Shown piece by piece: positions 54,271 to 63,654 of a stretch of 64,000 nucleotides of DNA (its first letter is position 1; the number at the start of each line of letters is the position of its first letter). Under the pieces are notes generated by a model. It was not told where the DNA came from, searched no databases, and was given only the letters and a program-made list of their open reading frames with translations. The DNA comes from Natribaculum luteum. Lineage in GTDB: Archaea; Halobacteriota; Halobacteria; Halobacteriales; Natrialbaceae. The DNA lies in NCBI RefSeq assembly GCF_023008545.1, contig NZ_CP095398.1, positions 372,001 through 436,000 of the forward strand, read 5' to 3'. The position numbers and the translations under genes are program-made.

Positions 54271-55695
54271 TTAGTAATCTTTATAGTTCATCATGACCGC
54301 TTTCACCTGCGTCATCGCCTCGAGGTGCCACTTGCTGCCGTAGCGCCCGCCCGATCCCGAGTCGCCGTAGCCGCCAAACGGGAGCAGTCGCTCCCAGTAG
54401 TTGTTCGTCTCGTTGACGAAGACCCCGCCTGCCTTCAGGCGGTTCGTAGCGTCGTGTGCGCGCTCTAGCGAGTCGGTGAAGACCGCAGCCTGGAGGCCGT
54501 ACCGCGAGCGGTTGGCGATCTCGATCGCCTCGTCGTAGCTCTCGGCGCGGATGATCGGCGTCACGGGACCGAACGTCTCCTCGCGGGCGATCGCCATCTC
54601 CTCGGAGACGTCGTCGACGACCGCGGGTTCGTAGAACAGGCCGTCGGTGTCGCCGCCGGTCTCGAGCGTCGCACCCCGATCGACCGCGTCGTCGACGTGT
54701 TCGACTGCCTTCGCCTGGATGCGTTCCGAGACCATCGGCCCGACGTCCGTTCCCTCCTCGAAGGGATCGCCGAGGGCGAGTTGTTCGGTCTTCTCGACGA
54801 CCGCGTCGACCAGTTCGTCGTGGACGTCCTCGGTCGCGATGACGCGTTCGGTCCCACAGCAGACCTGGCCGGCGTTCCAGTTCGACCCCCCGACGATGCT
54901 CTCTGCGGCGTGGTCGACGTCCGCGTCGTCGAGGACGAGAATCGGGTCCTTGCCACCCATCTCGAGCAGACACTGTGCGTTCCGGTCGGCCGCGGTCTTC
55001 GCGATCCCCTGTCCGACCTCGGTACTCCCGGTGAACGCGATCAGTCGAACGTCCTGGTGTTCGACGAGCGCCTGTCCCGTCTCGCCCGCGCCGGTGATCA
55101 GGTTGAACGCACCGTCGGGGAGACTCGACTGGTCGAACGCCTTCGCGATGTGGTAGGCCGTAAGCGGCGTCTCCTCGGCCGGCTTGAACACGACCGGGTT
55201 GGCCGTCGCGATGGCCGAGTAGATGCTCCCGCCGGGTACCTCGAGAGGGAAGTTCCACGGACTGATCACCGCACACGGGCCGTAGGGCTCGCGCTGGGTG
55301 TAGGCAAACCGACCCCGGTGCTCGGAGGGGACGACGTCGCCGAACAGGCGAATCGCGTCGTGGCCGTAGTCGTCGCTCGAGGAGATGACGTACTCGGTCT
55401 CCTCGTAGGACTCGTGTAGCGGCTTGCCTTCCTCGTACGTGATGCCCTCTGCGATCTCGTCTTCGTGTTCCTCGAAGTACTCGGTGACCTCGTCGAGCAC
55501 CGCCGCGCGCTCGAAGGCCGTCATCTCCTCGAGTTCCCGCTGGGCGCGCCGCGCGGCCGCGACCGCCTCGCGGACGTCCTGCTCGGACGCTGCCGGGACG
55601 GTATCGATCACCGACCCGTCGACCGGGGACTCGACGTCGATCCCCTTCGAGGAATCCGCGTCGACCCACTCACCGTCAATGTATAACTGTCGCAT
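54271..55695 (-). CDS. Aldehyde dehydrogenase (NAD(P) type)
   Basis: 474 residues. NAD-binding GSTEVGQGIAKTAA, general base in LEMGGKDPILVLDDADVDHA, catalytic Cys in NAGQVCCGTERVI, and the C-terminal GGYGDSGSGGRYG. A non-acylating ALDH of the semialdehyde-oxidising kind. It is the first gene of an operon with the saccharopine-dehydrogenase-like and MmsA-like genes (1-bp and overlapping junctions). Candidates are aminoadipate, succinate or aminobutyraldehyde-type substrates. Confidence 0.88.
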   Translation of the reverse strand: MRQLYIDGEWVDADSSKGIDVESPVDGSVIDTVPAASEQDVREAVAAARRAQRELEEMTAFERAAVLDEVTEYFEEHEDEIAEGITYEEGKPLHESYEETEYVISSSDDYGHDAIRLFGDVVPSEHRGRFAYTQREPYGPCAVISPWNFPLEVPGGSIYSAIATANPVVFKPAEETPLTAYHIAKAFDQSSLPDGAFNLITGAGETGQALVEHQDVRLIAFTGSTEVGQGIAKTAADRNAQCLLEMGGKDPILVLDDADVDHAAESIVGGSNWNAGQVCCGTERVIATEDVHDELVDAVVEKTEQLALGDPFEEGTDVGPMVSERIQAKAVEHVDDAVDRGATLETGGDTDGLFYEPAVVDDVSEEMAIAREETFGPVTPIIRAESYDEAIEIANRSRYGLQAAVFTDSLERAHDATNRLKAGGVFVNETNNYWERLLPFGGYGDSGSGGRYGSKWHLEAMTQVKAVMMNYKDY

Positions 55696-55808
55696 GCGTG
55701 TGTCGATCTACCAAATGGAGCGAGGGTGGAAAAGTTTTTCTGAATTTTCCCAATCAAATCGTAAAATGTCCGAGATACAATCCGATATAGCCAATATACT
55801 TCGTGGAG

Positions 55809-57643
55809 TCAGGCTGAACCGAATTCGGCGAGGTCGAGTCGCTCGAGCGTCTCCGGCGTCGGTTCGCCGTCGTTCGTCCACCCGCGCAGCTCGTAGTACT
55901 CCGTCAGCATCGTCTCGAACGCCTCCTCGGTAATCTGATTGCCGTCGGCCGGACCGCCCCGTTCTAGCGGCCGTTTCATCCGCTCGGGGAGTTCGTCGTC
56001 CGATCGATCGAATCCCTCGCGCACGTTGAATAGCCGGGCGAGGTTCCAGGCGCGCTCGCCGACGGTCTCGAGTTCCGCCGCGTCGACGTCGTAACCGAGC
56101 GCGTTCAGCCACTCGGCGACCCGATCGTAGTTGTAGGCGGTGAAGTCGCAGGTCACCATGCTGTAGGTGAGCGCGCGCTCGTCTTGCTCGTCGACCACGA
56201 CCGCGGCGTGGCCTGCGGTGTCGTACGGATCGCGCTCGCCGCCCATCGCGTCGGAGCCGATCGGCCAGGCGCGCTGGTGACACGCGCCCCGGTCGGAGGT
56301 CGCGTACGCGAGCGCCATCCCGAACGACGCGCGCGGCTCGTACGCCGGGAGTTCCATCCCCTTGACCTCGACGGCTGCCTCTCGAGCGCGCTGATCGCCG
56401 TCACAGAGCCGTTCGGCGGCGACGGCAGTTCCTTCGGCGAGCGCGTCGCCGATCCCCTCCCGGTGGGCGATCTCCTCGATCAGGCGGGCGGCCGCCTCTG
56501 CGTCGCCCCAGTCGATGTCGTACTCGAGGAGTCCCGCTTCGACGCACTCCATCACCCACGAGAGGGCGTTGCCGAGCGAGATCGTGTCCATTCCGAGCGT
56601 GTCCGCGCGGGTCGCGAGTTCCGTCACGGCGGTGACGTCGGTGATGTCGGTGTTCGCGCCCATCAGACCGATCGTCTCGTACTCCGGCCCCCAGTCGACG
56701 CTCGCGTCCTCGAAGGCGCCGTCGACGTCCGACTCGGAGAAGTCGGTGACGTGACCACAGGCGACCGGACAGCTGTAACAGGAGTCGGTGTCGACGTGGC
56801 CCGACGAGAACGCCTCGATGTTGAGGTCGTCGGCGTCCTCGATCCGGCCGCGCGTCCAGTTGTGCGTCGGCAGCGCGCCGATCTCCTGGGTCCAGTCGAC
56901 GACGAGCTGCGTGCCGCCGTTTCGCGCCCAGCTCACCTCCTCGCTCGTCCCGAGTCGCTGCGTGTGCTCGACTCGCAGGTCGCGGACGTCGGGGGCCTCC
57001 GGCGGTCCACCCGCGGTGGCGACGACCGCCTTCAGGTTCTTGCTCCCCATGACGGCACCGACGCCGCCCCGTCCGGCGTGGTGAGTCCCTTCGTCGCTCG
57101 AGATCGTCGCGTATCGTACCAGGTTCTCGCCTGCGGGCCCGATCGCAGCCGTCTTCGTTTTGTTGCCCTCGAATCGCTCGGCCGTCTCCTTCGTGTCGAG
57201 GCCCCACAGGTCGGTGGCGTCTTCGATCGTCACCCCGTCGTCGGTCACGTGGAGGGAGACTGGCTCGTCGGCTTTCCCTTCGAAGACGATACCGAGGTGG
57301 TCCGGCAGCGCCCACCGCAACATCGTCGGGAAGTGCCCGCCGGAGTAGGAGTCGACGAACGCGCCCGTCAGCGGCGACTTCGTCACCACGGCGTACCTCG
57401 AAGTTCCTGGCGCGAAGCCGGTCAGCGGGCCGAGCATGAAACACAGCCGGTTCTCGGGACCCAACGGGTCCGTCCCGGGCTCGAGTTCGTCGAGGAGCAA
57501 CGCCGCCCCAGCCCTTTGCCGGAGATGAACCGGTCGCGATACGACTCCGGGACGGTCTCAGTTTCGACGGTTCGATCGGTGAGGTTCACCCGGAGGAGGT
57601 ATCGAAGTTCCTGTTCCTCGCTCGCCTGATCGGGCTCCGTGAC
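55809..57643 (-). pseudogene. Aldehyde:ferredoxin oxidoreductase family protein, N-terminal frameshift
   Basis: The main frame (55809-57500, 563 residues) has tungsten-pterin AOR features: HHAGRGGVGAVMGSKNLKAVV, CYSCPVACGHVT (cluster cysteines), and TAYNYDRVAEWLNALGYDVD. The AOR N-terminus is found in another frame just upstream (57506-57643: ELRYLLRVNLTDRTVETETV, FISGKGLG). One missing G in the run opposite CCCC 57506-57509 separates them; adding it gives GLGAALLLDELEPGTDP. A proper start codon is also unclear in that frame. The gene is therefore probably inactive unless the shift is a sequencing error. AORs oxidise aldehydes to acids with ferredoxin. Confidence 0.8.
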
Positions 57644-57766
57644 ATGTCGTCTCGAGCGTTGGCCTCCACGAACATATACCTATCCGAAAATAAGTCGATA
57701 TCTGGACATGTACAATGAAATATCTTCGCCAGCCACTCGCTTCAGTCCAGAATCCTCGAGCGCGCC

Positions 57767-58924
57767 CTACCGGGTGAGGACGACTGCGTTCTCGCGAGAC
57801 CAGCCGACGCGGATCGTCTCCCCCGTCGATCGGTACACGCCCTGGTCGCGGATCTGCATGTCGACCGTTAGCTGGTGGCCGTTCTCGAGGCGGACGACGA
57901 ACTTTCCGAGGTTCCCCTTGTAGATCTCGTCGACGACCTCACCCTGGAATTCGTTGTCCTGCCCTTGGGCGTCGGCACCGAGACGAATCTTCTCCGGCCG
58001 GATCGCGAACGATGCGTCGTCCGCGTCGGTGGCTTCGGTGTCGCGGGAGACGGCGAACTCGAGACCGTCGGTCGCGATCACCGCACTGTCGTCGGTTTCG
58101 CGGTAGCTACCGCGGACGAGGTTCGTCTCGCCGATGAAGTCCGCGACGAACTCCGTCTCGGGCTGTTCGTAGATTTCGGTCGCGGTGCCGAGTTGCTCGA
58201 TCTGACCGTCGTTCATCACCGCAATCTGGTCGCTCATCGTCAGCGCCTCCTCCTGGTCGTGCGTGACGTACACGAACGTGACGCCGAGGTCTTCCTGGAG
58301 GTTCTTCAACTCGACTTGCATGCTCTTTCGCAGTTTGAGGTCGAGGGCACCGAGCGGTTCGTCGAGCAACAACACGGCCGGCTCGGTCACGATCGCTCTC
58401 GCGAGCGCGACCCGCTGTTGCTGGCCGCCCGAGAGCTCGCTGATCGCCCTGTCTTCGTAGCCGGGCATCTCGACGAGCTCGAGCACGTTCGCGACACGTG
58501 CGTCGATCTCCTCGCGGCCGTGACGATCGATCAGCCCGCCGAGGGCCTCGCGCAGCCCGCCCGATCGAGTGACCGTCCCGCCGTCGGTCGCGTGGGAGTC
58601 CGGTAGCCCCTGGCGCTCGAGCCCGAAGGCGACGTTTTCGCCGACGGTCATGTGCGGAAAGAGCGCGTACGACTGGAAGACCATGCTCGTGTCGCGTTCG
58701 AACGGCGGCACGGTGTTGACGCGCTGGTCTCGTATGTGGACGTCGCCTTCCGTCGGCGTCTCGAATCCCGCGATACAGCGCAACGTCGTCGTCTTGCCAC
58801 AGCCGCTGGGCCCGAGCAGCGTGAGAAACTCGCCCTGCTCGATCTCTAACGAGAGGTCGTCGACGGCGACGACGTCGCCGAATCGCTTCGTGATGTTCGA
58901 CAGTTGAACGTCGTACTGGCTCAT
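57767..58924 (-). CDS. ABC transporter ATP-binding protein, PotA type
   Basis: 385 residues. Walker A LLGPSGCGKTTTL, Q-loop MVFQSYALFPH, signature ELSGGQQQRVALARA, Walker B AVLLLDEPLGALD, and switch His YVTHDQEEA. The C-terminal third is a TOBE/OB regulatory domain (SFAIRPEKIRLG ... VDEIYKGNLGKFVV). This is the organisation of spermidine/putrescine-type (PotA) and related importers. It is the last gene of a four-gene operon with the binding protein and two permeases. Confidence 0.92.
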   Translation of the reverse strand: MSQYDVQLSNITKRFGDVVAVDDLSLEIEQGEFLTLLGPSGCGKTTTLRCIAGFETPTEGDVHIRDQRVNTVPPFERDTSMVFQSYALFPHMTVGENVAFGLERQGLPDSHATDGGTVTRSGGLREALGGLIDRHGREEIDARVANVLELVEMPGYEDRAISELSGGQQQRVALARAIVTEPAVLLLDEPLGALDLKLRKSMQVELKNLQEDLGVTFVYVTHDQEEALTMSDQIAVMNDGQIEQLGTATEIYEQPETEFVADFIGETNLVRGSYRETDDSAVIATDGLEFAVSRDTEATDADDASFAIRPEKIRLGADAQGQDNEFQGEVVDEIYKGNLGKFVVRLENGHQLTVDMQIRDQGVYRSTGETIRVGWSRENAVVLTR

Positions 58925-58928
58925 TCGT

Positions 58929-60074
58929 TCACGCGTTCTGGATCTCGGTCCAGGCCTGGTCGTACGTTTGCGTCGCCTGTCCGATGTTCTCGATGAACTC
59001 GAGTTTCTCCATCGTTTCGTCGTCCGGGTAGATCGACTCGTCCTCGAGGATCTCGTCGTAGATGTACTCTCCTGCAGCTTCGTTCGGACTGCCGTAGTAC
59101 GTGTAGTTCGTGACCTCGGCGCCGTTTTCGGCGTCGAGGAAGTAGTTGATGAACGCGTGTGCGGCGTTCGGGTGACGCGCCTCTGCGGTCACGGCAGCCG
59201 TATCGATCCAGACGACGCCACCTTCGGAGGGGATGACGTAGTTGACTGGGGAGTAGTCCTCGTCCTCGTCGTACGTCTCCCAGTAGGCGATGAAGATCTC
59301 ACCGGACCAGCCGTGAAGGGGACTGTTCTGCTCGTTGATGAGGTTCGTATCGAAGTTCGTCGAGTCGTACGCGCGAAGGAGGTCTTTCTGCTGGATGAGT
59401 ATTTCTTTGGCCTCCTGGATCTCGTCCTCGTCGGTGGTGTTCAACGAGTATCCGAGCCGTTTGAGCGCGACGCCCATTGTCTCGCGCATGTCGTTGAGCA
59501 TCGTCATCTGGCCCGCCCAATCGTCGTTCCAGAGTGCGTCCCAGGAGTCGATTTCGACCTCGCCGATCATGTTCTCGTTCCATCCGATTCCGGTGGTTCC
59601 CCACTGATAGGGGGCGGAGTATCGCTCCGAGCCAGGATCGTACGGGGCATCCTGGAACCTCTCCGAAAGATTATCGAAGTTCGACAGCGCGTCGAGATCG
59701 AGGGGCTGGATCATGTCCTGCTCGTGGAGGATGTTGACCATGTAGTCACTCGGGAAGATGAGGTCGTACTGGTCGGTCCCACCCGCCTGCAGGCTGTTGA
59801 ACATCTCCTCGTTCGACGCGAAGTTCGAGACGTTGACGTCGACGTCGTACTCCTCCTCGAACGTCTGCACGAAGCCGTCCGGCCAGTAATCTCCCCACTG
59901 GAAGATGTTGAGGCTGTCTTCGGGATTGTCGATGTCGATGTCTGCACTGCTAGTATTGTTCCCGTCACTGTCGCCGCCGAGACAGCCGGCGAGGCCAGTG
60001 AGTCCGACTGCTGCGAGCTCGCCGGCCGACTTGAGAACGGTTCGTCTGTCCTGATGCATGTCGTGCGTGTTCAT
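58929..60074 (-). CDS. ABC transporter substrate-binding lipoprotein, PotD type
   Basis: 381 residues from ATG 60074. Tat lipoprotein signal DRRTVLKSAGELAAVG with lipobox LAGC. The mature part matches spermidine/putrescine-binding PotD proteins: LNIFQWGDYWPDGFVQTFEE, DLIFPSDYMVNILHEQDMI, VIPSEGGVVWIDTAAVTAEA, HAFINYFLDAE. The polyamine-contacting acidic and aromatic residues (W, Y, D) are in the expected places, so a polyamine or other cationic substrate is likely, but not proven. It lies 4 bp upstream of the ATPase gene. Confidence 0.9.
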   Translation of the reverse strand: MNTHDMHQDRRTVLKSAGELAAVGLTGLAGCLGGDSDGNNTSSADIDIDNPEDSLNIFQWGDYWPDGFVQTFEEEYDVDVNVSNFASNEEMFNSLQAGGTDQYDLIFPSDYMVNILHEQDMIQPLDLDALSNFDNLSERFQDAPYDPGSERYSAPYQWGTTGIGWNENMIGEVEIDSWDALWNDDWAGQMTMLNDMRETMGVALKRLGYSLNTTDEDEIQEAKEILIQQKDLLRAYDSTNFDTNLINEQNSPLHGWSGEIFIAYWETYDEDEDYSPVNYVIPSEGGVVWIDTAAVTAEARHPNAAHAFINYFLDAENGAEVTNYTYYGSPNEAAGEYIYDEILEDESIYPDDETMEKLEFIENIGQATQTYDQAWTEIQNA

Positions 60075-60159
60075 ACCAATCAACCTTATTCTTTTCGTCA
60101 AAAGCAGGTCTACGTAATAAGGATTATGGATAACTGGAGATATACCGAAATTATTTATG

Positions 60160-61014
60160 TTACCAGACTGGCCCTTCGATCCACTGTGCGAGTGCAACGA
60201 CGAGTAGCGTCACGATGAGAATGAGCGACGCGATAACGTTCACGCCCGGCGAGATTCCCTGCCTGACCATCGAGAAGAAGAAGATCGGAAGCGTGTTATC
60301 CCGACCGATGACGAAGAACGTGACGACGAAGTCGTCGAAGCTCATCGCGAACGCGAGCAACGAGCCGGCGATCACGCCCGGTTTGATCACCGGGAACGTC
60401 ACGTATCGGAACGTTTCCAGTTCGTTCGCGCCGAGGTCCATCGCGGCCTCCTCGAGCGTCTGGTCGAACGACTGGAGTCTGGCGGCGACGACGACGGCGA
60501 CGAAGCTGATCCCGAACGCGATGTGGGCGATCATCGCCGTCTGGATCCCCAGGGTCATGCCGACGATGTTGAAGAACAGCAGTAACGAGATCCCCATCAC
60601 GATGCTCGGGATGATGATCGGCATGTAGACGAGTCCGACGAACAGCCCCTTGCCGGGGAAGTCGTACCGATCTAGCGCGAACGCGAGCATCGTTCCGAAG
60701 ACGGCGCTGACCAGAACCGTCACGGCGGCGATCTCGATCGAGTACACGAGCGACTGGAACGCGGCGTCGGGATTGACTCGCGCGATGGTTTCGCCGGCGA
60801 GCAGGGCCTCGTACCACTCGGTCGTGAGCCCTTGCCAGACGACGGCGTGTCGGGAGTCGTTGAACGAGAGCGCGATGACGACGGCGATCGGAACGTACAG
60901 GAACAGGTAGACGAGCAACGCCTGGAAAGCGAGCGCGACAGTGCCGTACTCAAAGACGCGAGAGCGCGCCCGACGCACGCGCTGTAGGAACGATGGGCCG
61001 TCAGCGAGACTCAC
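60160..61014 (-). CDS. ABC transporter permease, PotC type
   Basis: 284 residues, about six membrane helices. It has the permease EAA loop for contacting the ATPase: EEAAMDLGANELETFRYVTFPVIKPGVIAG. Hydrophobic start LVYLFLYVPIAVVIALSFND. It starts 4 bp inside the stop of the PotB-type gene. It forms the membrane channel together with that subunit. Confidence 0.92.
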   Translation of the reverse strand: MSLADGPSFLQRVRRARSRVFEYGTVALAFQALLVYLFLYVPIAVVIALSFNDSRHAVVWQGLTTEWYEALLAGETIARVNPDAAFQSLVYSIEIAAVTVLVSAVFGTMLAFALDRYDFPGKGLFVGLVYMPIIIPSIVMGISLLLFFNIVGMTLGIQTAMIAHIAFGISFVAVVVAARLQSFDQTLEEAAMDLGANELETFRYVTFPVIKPGVIAGSLLAFAMSFDDFVVTFFVIGRDNTLPIFFFSMVRQGISPGVNVIASLILIVTLLVVALAQWIEGPVW

Positions 61015-62027
61015 GCCAGATCACCCTCCCCGTACCGCTGGTAGATCGCAATCGCGGCGAGCATGATCCCCATGAGTATGAACGATCCAGCGGATCCGAG
61101 CGGCCAGTTTCCGGCGGAACCGAACTGGTTGGCGATGAAGTTCCCGATCATCTGACTTTGTGTGCCACCGAGCAGTTCGGGGATGACGTACGCGCCGGTC
61201 GTCGGGATGAACACGAGGATGCTCCCCGCGACGACGCCGGGCATCGACAGTGGGAAGATCACGCGCCGAAACGCCTCGAAACGGTCGGCACCGAGGTCCA
61301 TAGCCGCTTCCTTGAGGGTGAAATCGATCTGCTCGATGCTGGCGTAGACCGGCAGGATCATGAACGGAATCCATATGTAGGTCAACCCGAGCAGCACCGC
61401 AAACCGCGTGTTCATCAGCGACTGTCCCGCCTCGAAAAACGGCAGGACCCCGAGTGCGTTCATCAGGATACTGTTTCGTGCCAGAAGGATCTGGATCGCG
61501 TACACGCGAACCAGGTACGACGCCCAGAACGGCAGGATGACGAGCACGAGCAGCAGGCTCTGGTAACGAGCAGGTGCGACGTGTGCGATGTAGTATGCCG
61601 TTGGATAGCCGATGGCGAGCGACACGAGCGTCGTCACGAGCCCGTACGCGATGCTCTTGATCGTGAGTTGGACGTACGGCGTCGGTTCCCCAGCAGCGAG
61701 ACCGAGTTCGAAGGGAACCACGCTGTCGACCATCCAGGAGATCGTCCACCAGATCGCCTGCAGAATCGACGCGTCCTGTGGCACGAAGAAGAGCTTGTAC
61801 TGCTGGAGACCGACGTTGCCCGGGCCCAACAGCACCTCCCCGAACGCGCCGCGCTGGCCGAAGCTGTAGTAGAACATCACGCCCAGCGGGATCAGGAAAA
61901 ACACTGTTAACCAGAACGCACTCGGTGTGATGTTCACCACCAGTCCGGTCCACTGATTCCGGCGGACGGTCCGTATTGCCCGACGGACAGGCGATTCGCC
62001 ACCATCAACACTGTGCTCATTTCCCAT
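61011..62027 (-). CDS. ABC transporter permease, PotB type
   Basis: 338 residues with six or more helices and EAA loop KEAAMDLGADRFEAFRRVIFPLSMPGVVAGS. It has a longer periplasm-side segment between the first and second helices than PotC, as is usual. First gene of the operon PotB-PotC-PotD-PotA, whose promoter would lie in 62028-62170, shared with the divergent AsnC gene. Confidence 0.9.
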   Translation of the reverse strand: MGNEHSVDGGESPVRRAIRTVRRNQWTGLVVNITPSAFWLTVFFLIPLGVMFYYSFGQRGAFGEVLLGPGNVGLQQYKLFFVPQDASILQAIWWTISWMVDSVVPFELGLAAGEPTPYVQLTIKSIAYGLVTTLVSLAIGYPTAYYIAHVAPARYQSLLLVLVILPFWASYLVRVYAIQILLARNSILMNALGVLPFFEAGQSLMNTRFAVLLGLTYIWIPFMILPVYASIEQIDFTLKEAAMDLGADRFEAFRRVIFPLSMPGVVAGSILVFIPTTGAYVIPELLGGTQSQMIGNFIANQFGSAGNWPLGSAGSFILMGIMLAAIAIYQRYGEGDLA

Positions 62028-62219
62028 GTGTGTCCTTCTCGATCATTGTCCTCCCGAACACCAAATAAGTTTTGACGAAGACGTCGATTTGCCGACGATA
62101 TTCTACTTCCAATGCCACATTCGGCAAACGTTATACTGAGCGGACGAGAACGAAGGGTAACGACGACCGAAAAATAAACGATGAAAACACATAGAACACG
62201 AGAGCCGAAAGGAAGCGGT

Positions 62220-62678
62220 ATGGAACTCGACGAAGTGGACTGGAAGATCCTGAAGATCCTCCAGGCCGACGGACGAACGGCCCTGTCCGAGATCGCGCGC
62301 CGACTCGACATGGGGTCGGCGACGATCCACGAACGAGCGAATCGACTGGAGTCTGAGGGGTACATCCGGGAGTACCGGGCCGTACTCGATCCGCAACTGC
62401 TCGAGATCGACCAGGTGGCGTTCGTCCGCATCAGCACCGAACCGGGACGGTTCTCGGAGGTCGCCGAACGACTCGTCGAGGAACCGGACGTCCAGGAGAT
62501 CCACGAAATCACCGGCGACGCCGACCTGCAGCTAAAGGTGCGAGTCAGCGAGCGCAGCGAGCTCACCGACCTGCTGCGGCGAATCGGCGCTTACGAGAGC
62601 GTCCGCGAGACGTCGACCGACGTTGCGCTCCGGAATGTCAAGGAGGAACAGGCGCTCAACCTCAGTACCGACCGATGA
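62220..62678 (+). CDS. Lrp/AsnC family transcriptional regulator
   Basis: 152 residues from ATG 62220. HTH (LDEVDWKILKILQADG, then RLDMGSATIHERANRLES) and the C-terminal RAM domain with AFVRISTEPGRFSEVAERL and ITGDADLQLKVRVSE. Start 62220 is preferred because the TATA-like AAAAATAAA (62170-62178) places transcription start near 62200, after the in-frame ATG 62181, and GGAAG lies 5 bp before it. Divergent from the Pot operon and overlapping by 4 bp the amidinotransferase-like gene, so it probably senses an amino acid or polyamine and controls both. Confidence 0.9.
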   Translation: MELDEVDWKILKILQADGRTALSEIARRLDMGSATIHERANRLESEGYIREYRAVLDPQLLEIDQVAFVRISTEPGRFSEVAERLVEEPDVQEIHEITGDADLQLKVRVSERSELTDLLRRIGAYESVRETSTDVALRNVKEEQALNLSTDR

Positions 62679-63562
62679 GCACGATATGGGACCTCTCACC
62701 CTCGGTTCGCTCGGAAGTCGGTTGTCTGGAACGGGTACTCGTCCACGAGCCGGGCGCCGAGTTCAACACGGTCGTCGACCCCGATGCGTGGAACTGGGAC
62801 GGCCTCCCGCGCCAGAAGAAAGTCGTCGAGGAACACGAAGCACTCGTCGACGAACTCGAGAGTCGCGGCGTTACGGTCCACTACCTCGGTGACGTCCCGG
62901 AGCAGTTCGCGGAGTCACTTTTCGTGCGCGACGTCGCTTTCGCCGTCGAAGAGGGGATGTGCATCGGCAAGATGGTCGAGGAGACGCGACGCGGCGAGGA
63001 GCGTCACGTCACCGAACGCTGCGTCGAACTCGGCGCGCCGATCTACCACTCGGTGCATGGCCCCGGAAGCTTCGAGGTCGGGAACGTCGTCTGGGTGGCC
63101 GAAGGGACTATCGCGATCGGCCGCTCCCAGACGACCAACGCCGAGGGGATCCGACAGGTCCGGACGCTGCTCGAGACCTACGACATCGACGTCGTCGAGG
63201 TGCCGATTTTCGGCAGTACCAACAGCACGGGCCAGACGCACCTGGCGCTCGTCTTTTCGATGGTCACGCCGGAGCTCGCTCTCGTATACCCGGAAGCAGT
63301 CCCGGACGAGTTCCTCGAGCTACTCGCCGACCGTGGCATCGACGTTATTCCGGTACCGATGCGCGAACAGCGAAATCGGGCGACGAGCACGATCGTCGTC
63401 GAACCGGGCTCGGTTCTGCTCCCGGCGGGTAACCAGACCGTCCGATCGGCGCTCCGTGATCGCGGAATCGACGTGACGGAGCTATCGATCAGGGAGACGA
63501 AGAAGGCTGGCGGTGGGTTGAAGGGCCTCGTGTTACCGCTCGAGCGCGCCTCGCTCGAATGA
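62675..63562 (+). CDS. Amidinotransferase/dimethylargininase-like protein lacking the catalytic Cys
   Basis: 295 residues, the length of DDAH/arginine-deiminase relatives. Family parts seen: VLVHEPGAEFNTVV, SLFVRDVAFAVEEGMCIGKM (Asp region), HGPGSFEVGNVVWV (substrate-binding, E/D), and TNSTGQTHLALVFS (catalytic His). At the C-terminus, where active members have a glycine-rich loop followed by the catalytic Cys (GGxxxC), this protein reads KKAGGGLKGLVLPLE: the Cys is replaced by Gly. Either it is inactive, or it does another reaction. The gene overlaps the AsnC regulator by 4 bp and is followed by a class III aminotransferase. Confidence 0.78.
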   Translation: MSTIWDLSPSVRSEVGCLERVLVHEPGAEFNTVVDPDAWNWDGLPRQKKVVEEHEALVDELESRGVTVHYLGDVPEQFAESLFVRDVAFAVEEGMCIGKMVEETRRGEERHVTERCVELGAPIYHSVHGPGSFEVGNVVWVAEGTIAIGRSQTTNAEGIRQVRTLLETYDIDVVEVPIFGSTNSTGQTHLALVFSMVTPELALVYPEAVPDEFLELLADRGIDVIPVPMREQRNRATSTIVVEPGSVLLPAGNQTVRSALRDRGIDVTELSIRETKKAGGGLKGLVLPLERASLE

Positions 63563-63623
63563 TATTTGTCAATATCCAAATTGAAGCAGACTAATTTCGG
63601 ATGGTTCTCTCCCACACCAAAGA

Positions 63624-63629
63624 TTTATT
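63624..63629 (+). promoter_or_regulatory. TATA-like box of the aminotransferase gene
   Basis: TTTATT is centred 28 bp before ATG 63655. Confidence 0.5.
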
Positions 63630-63654
63630 GGCACCCCCTGCGTCGTTGTCGCCG

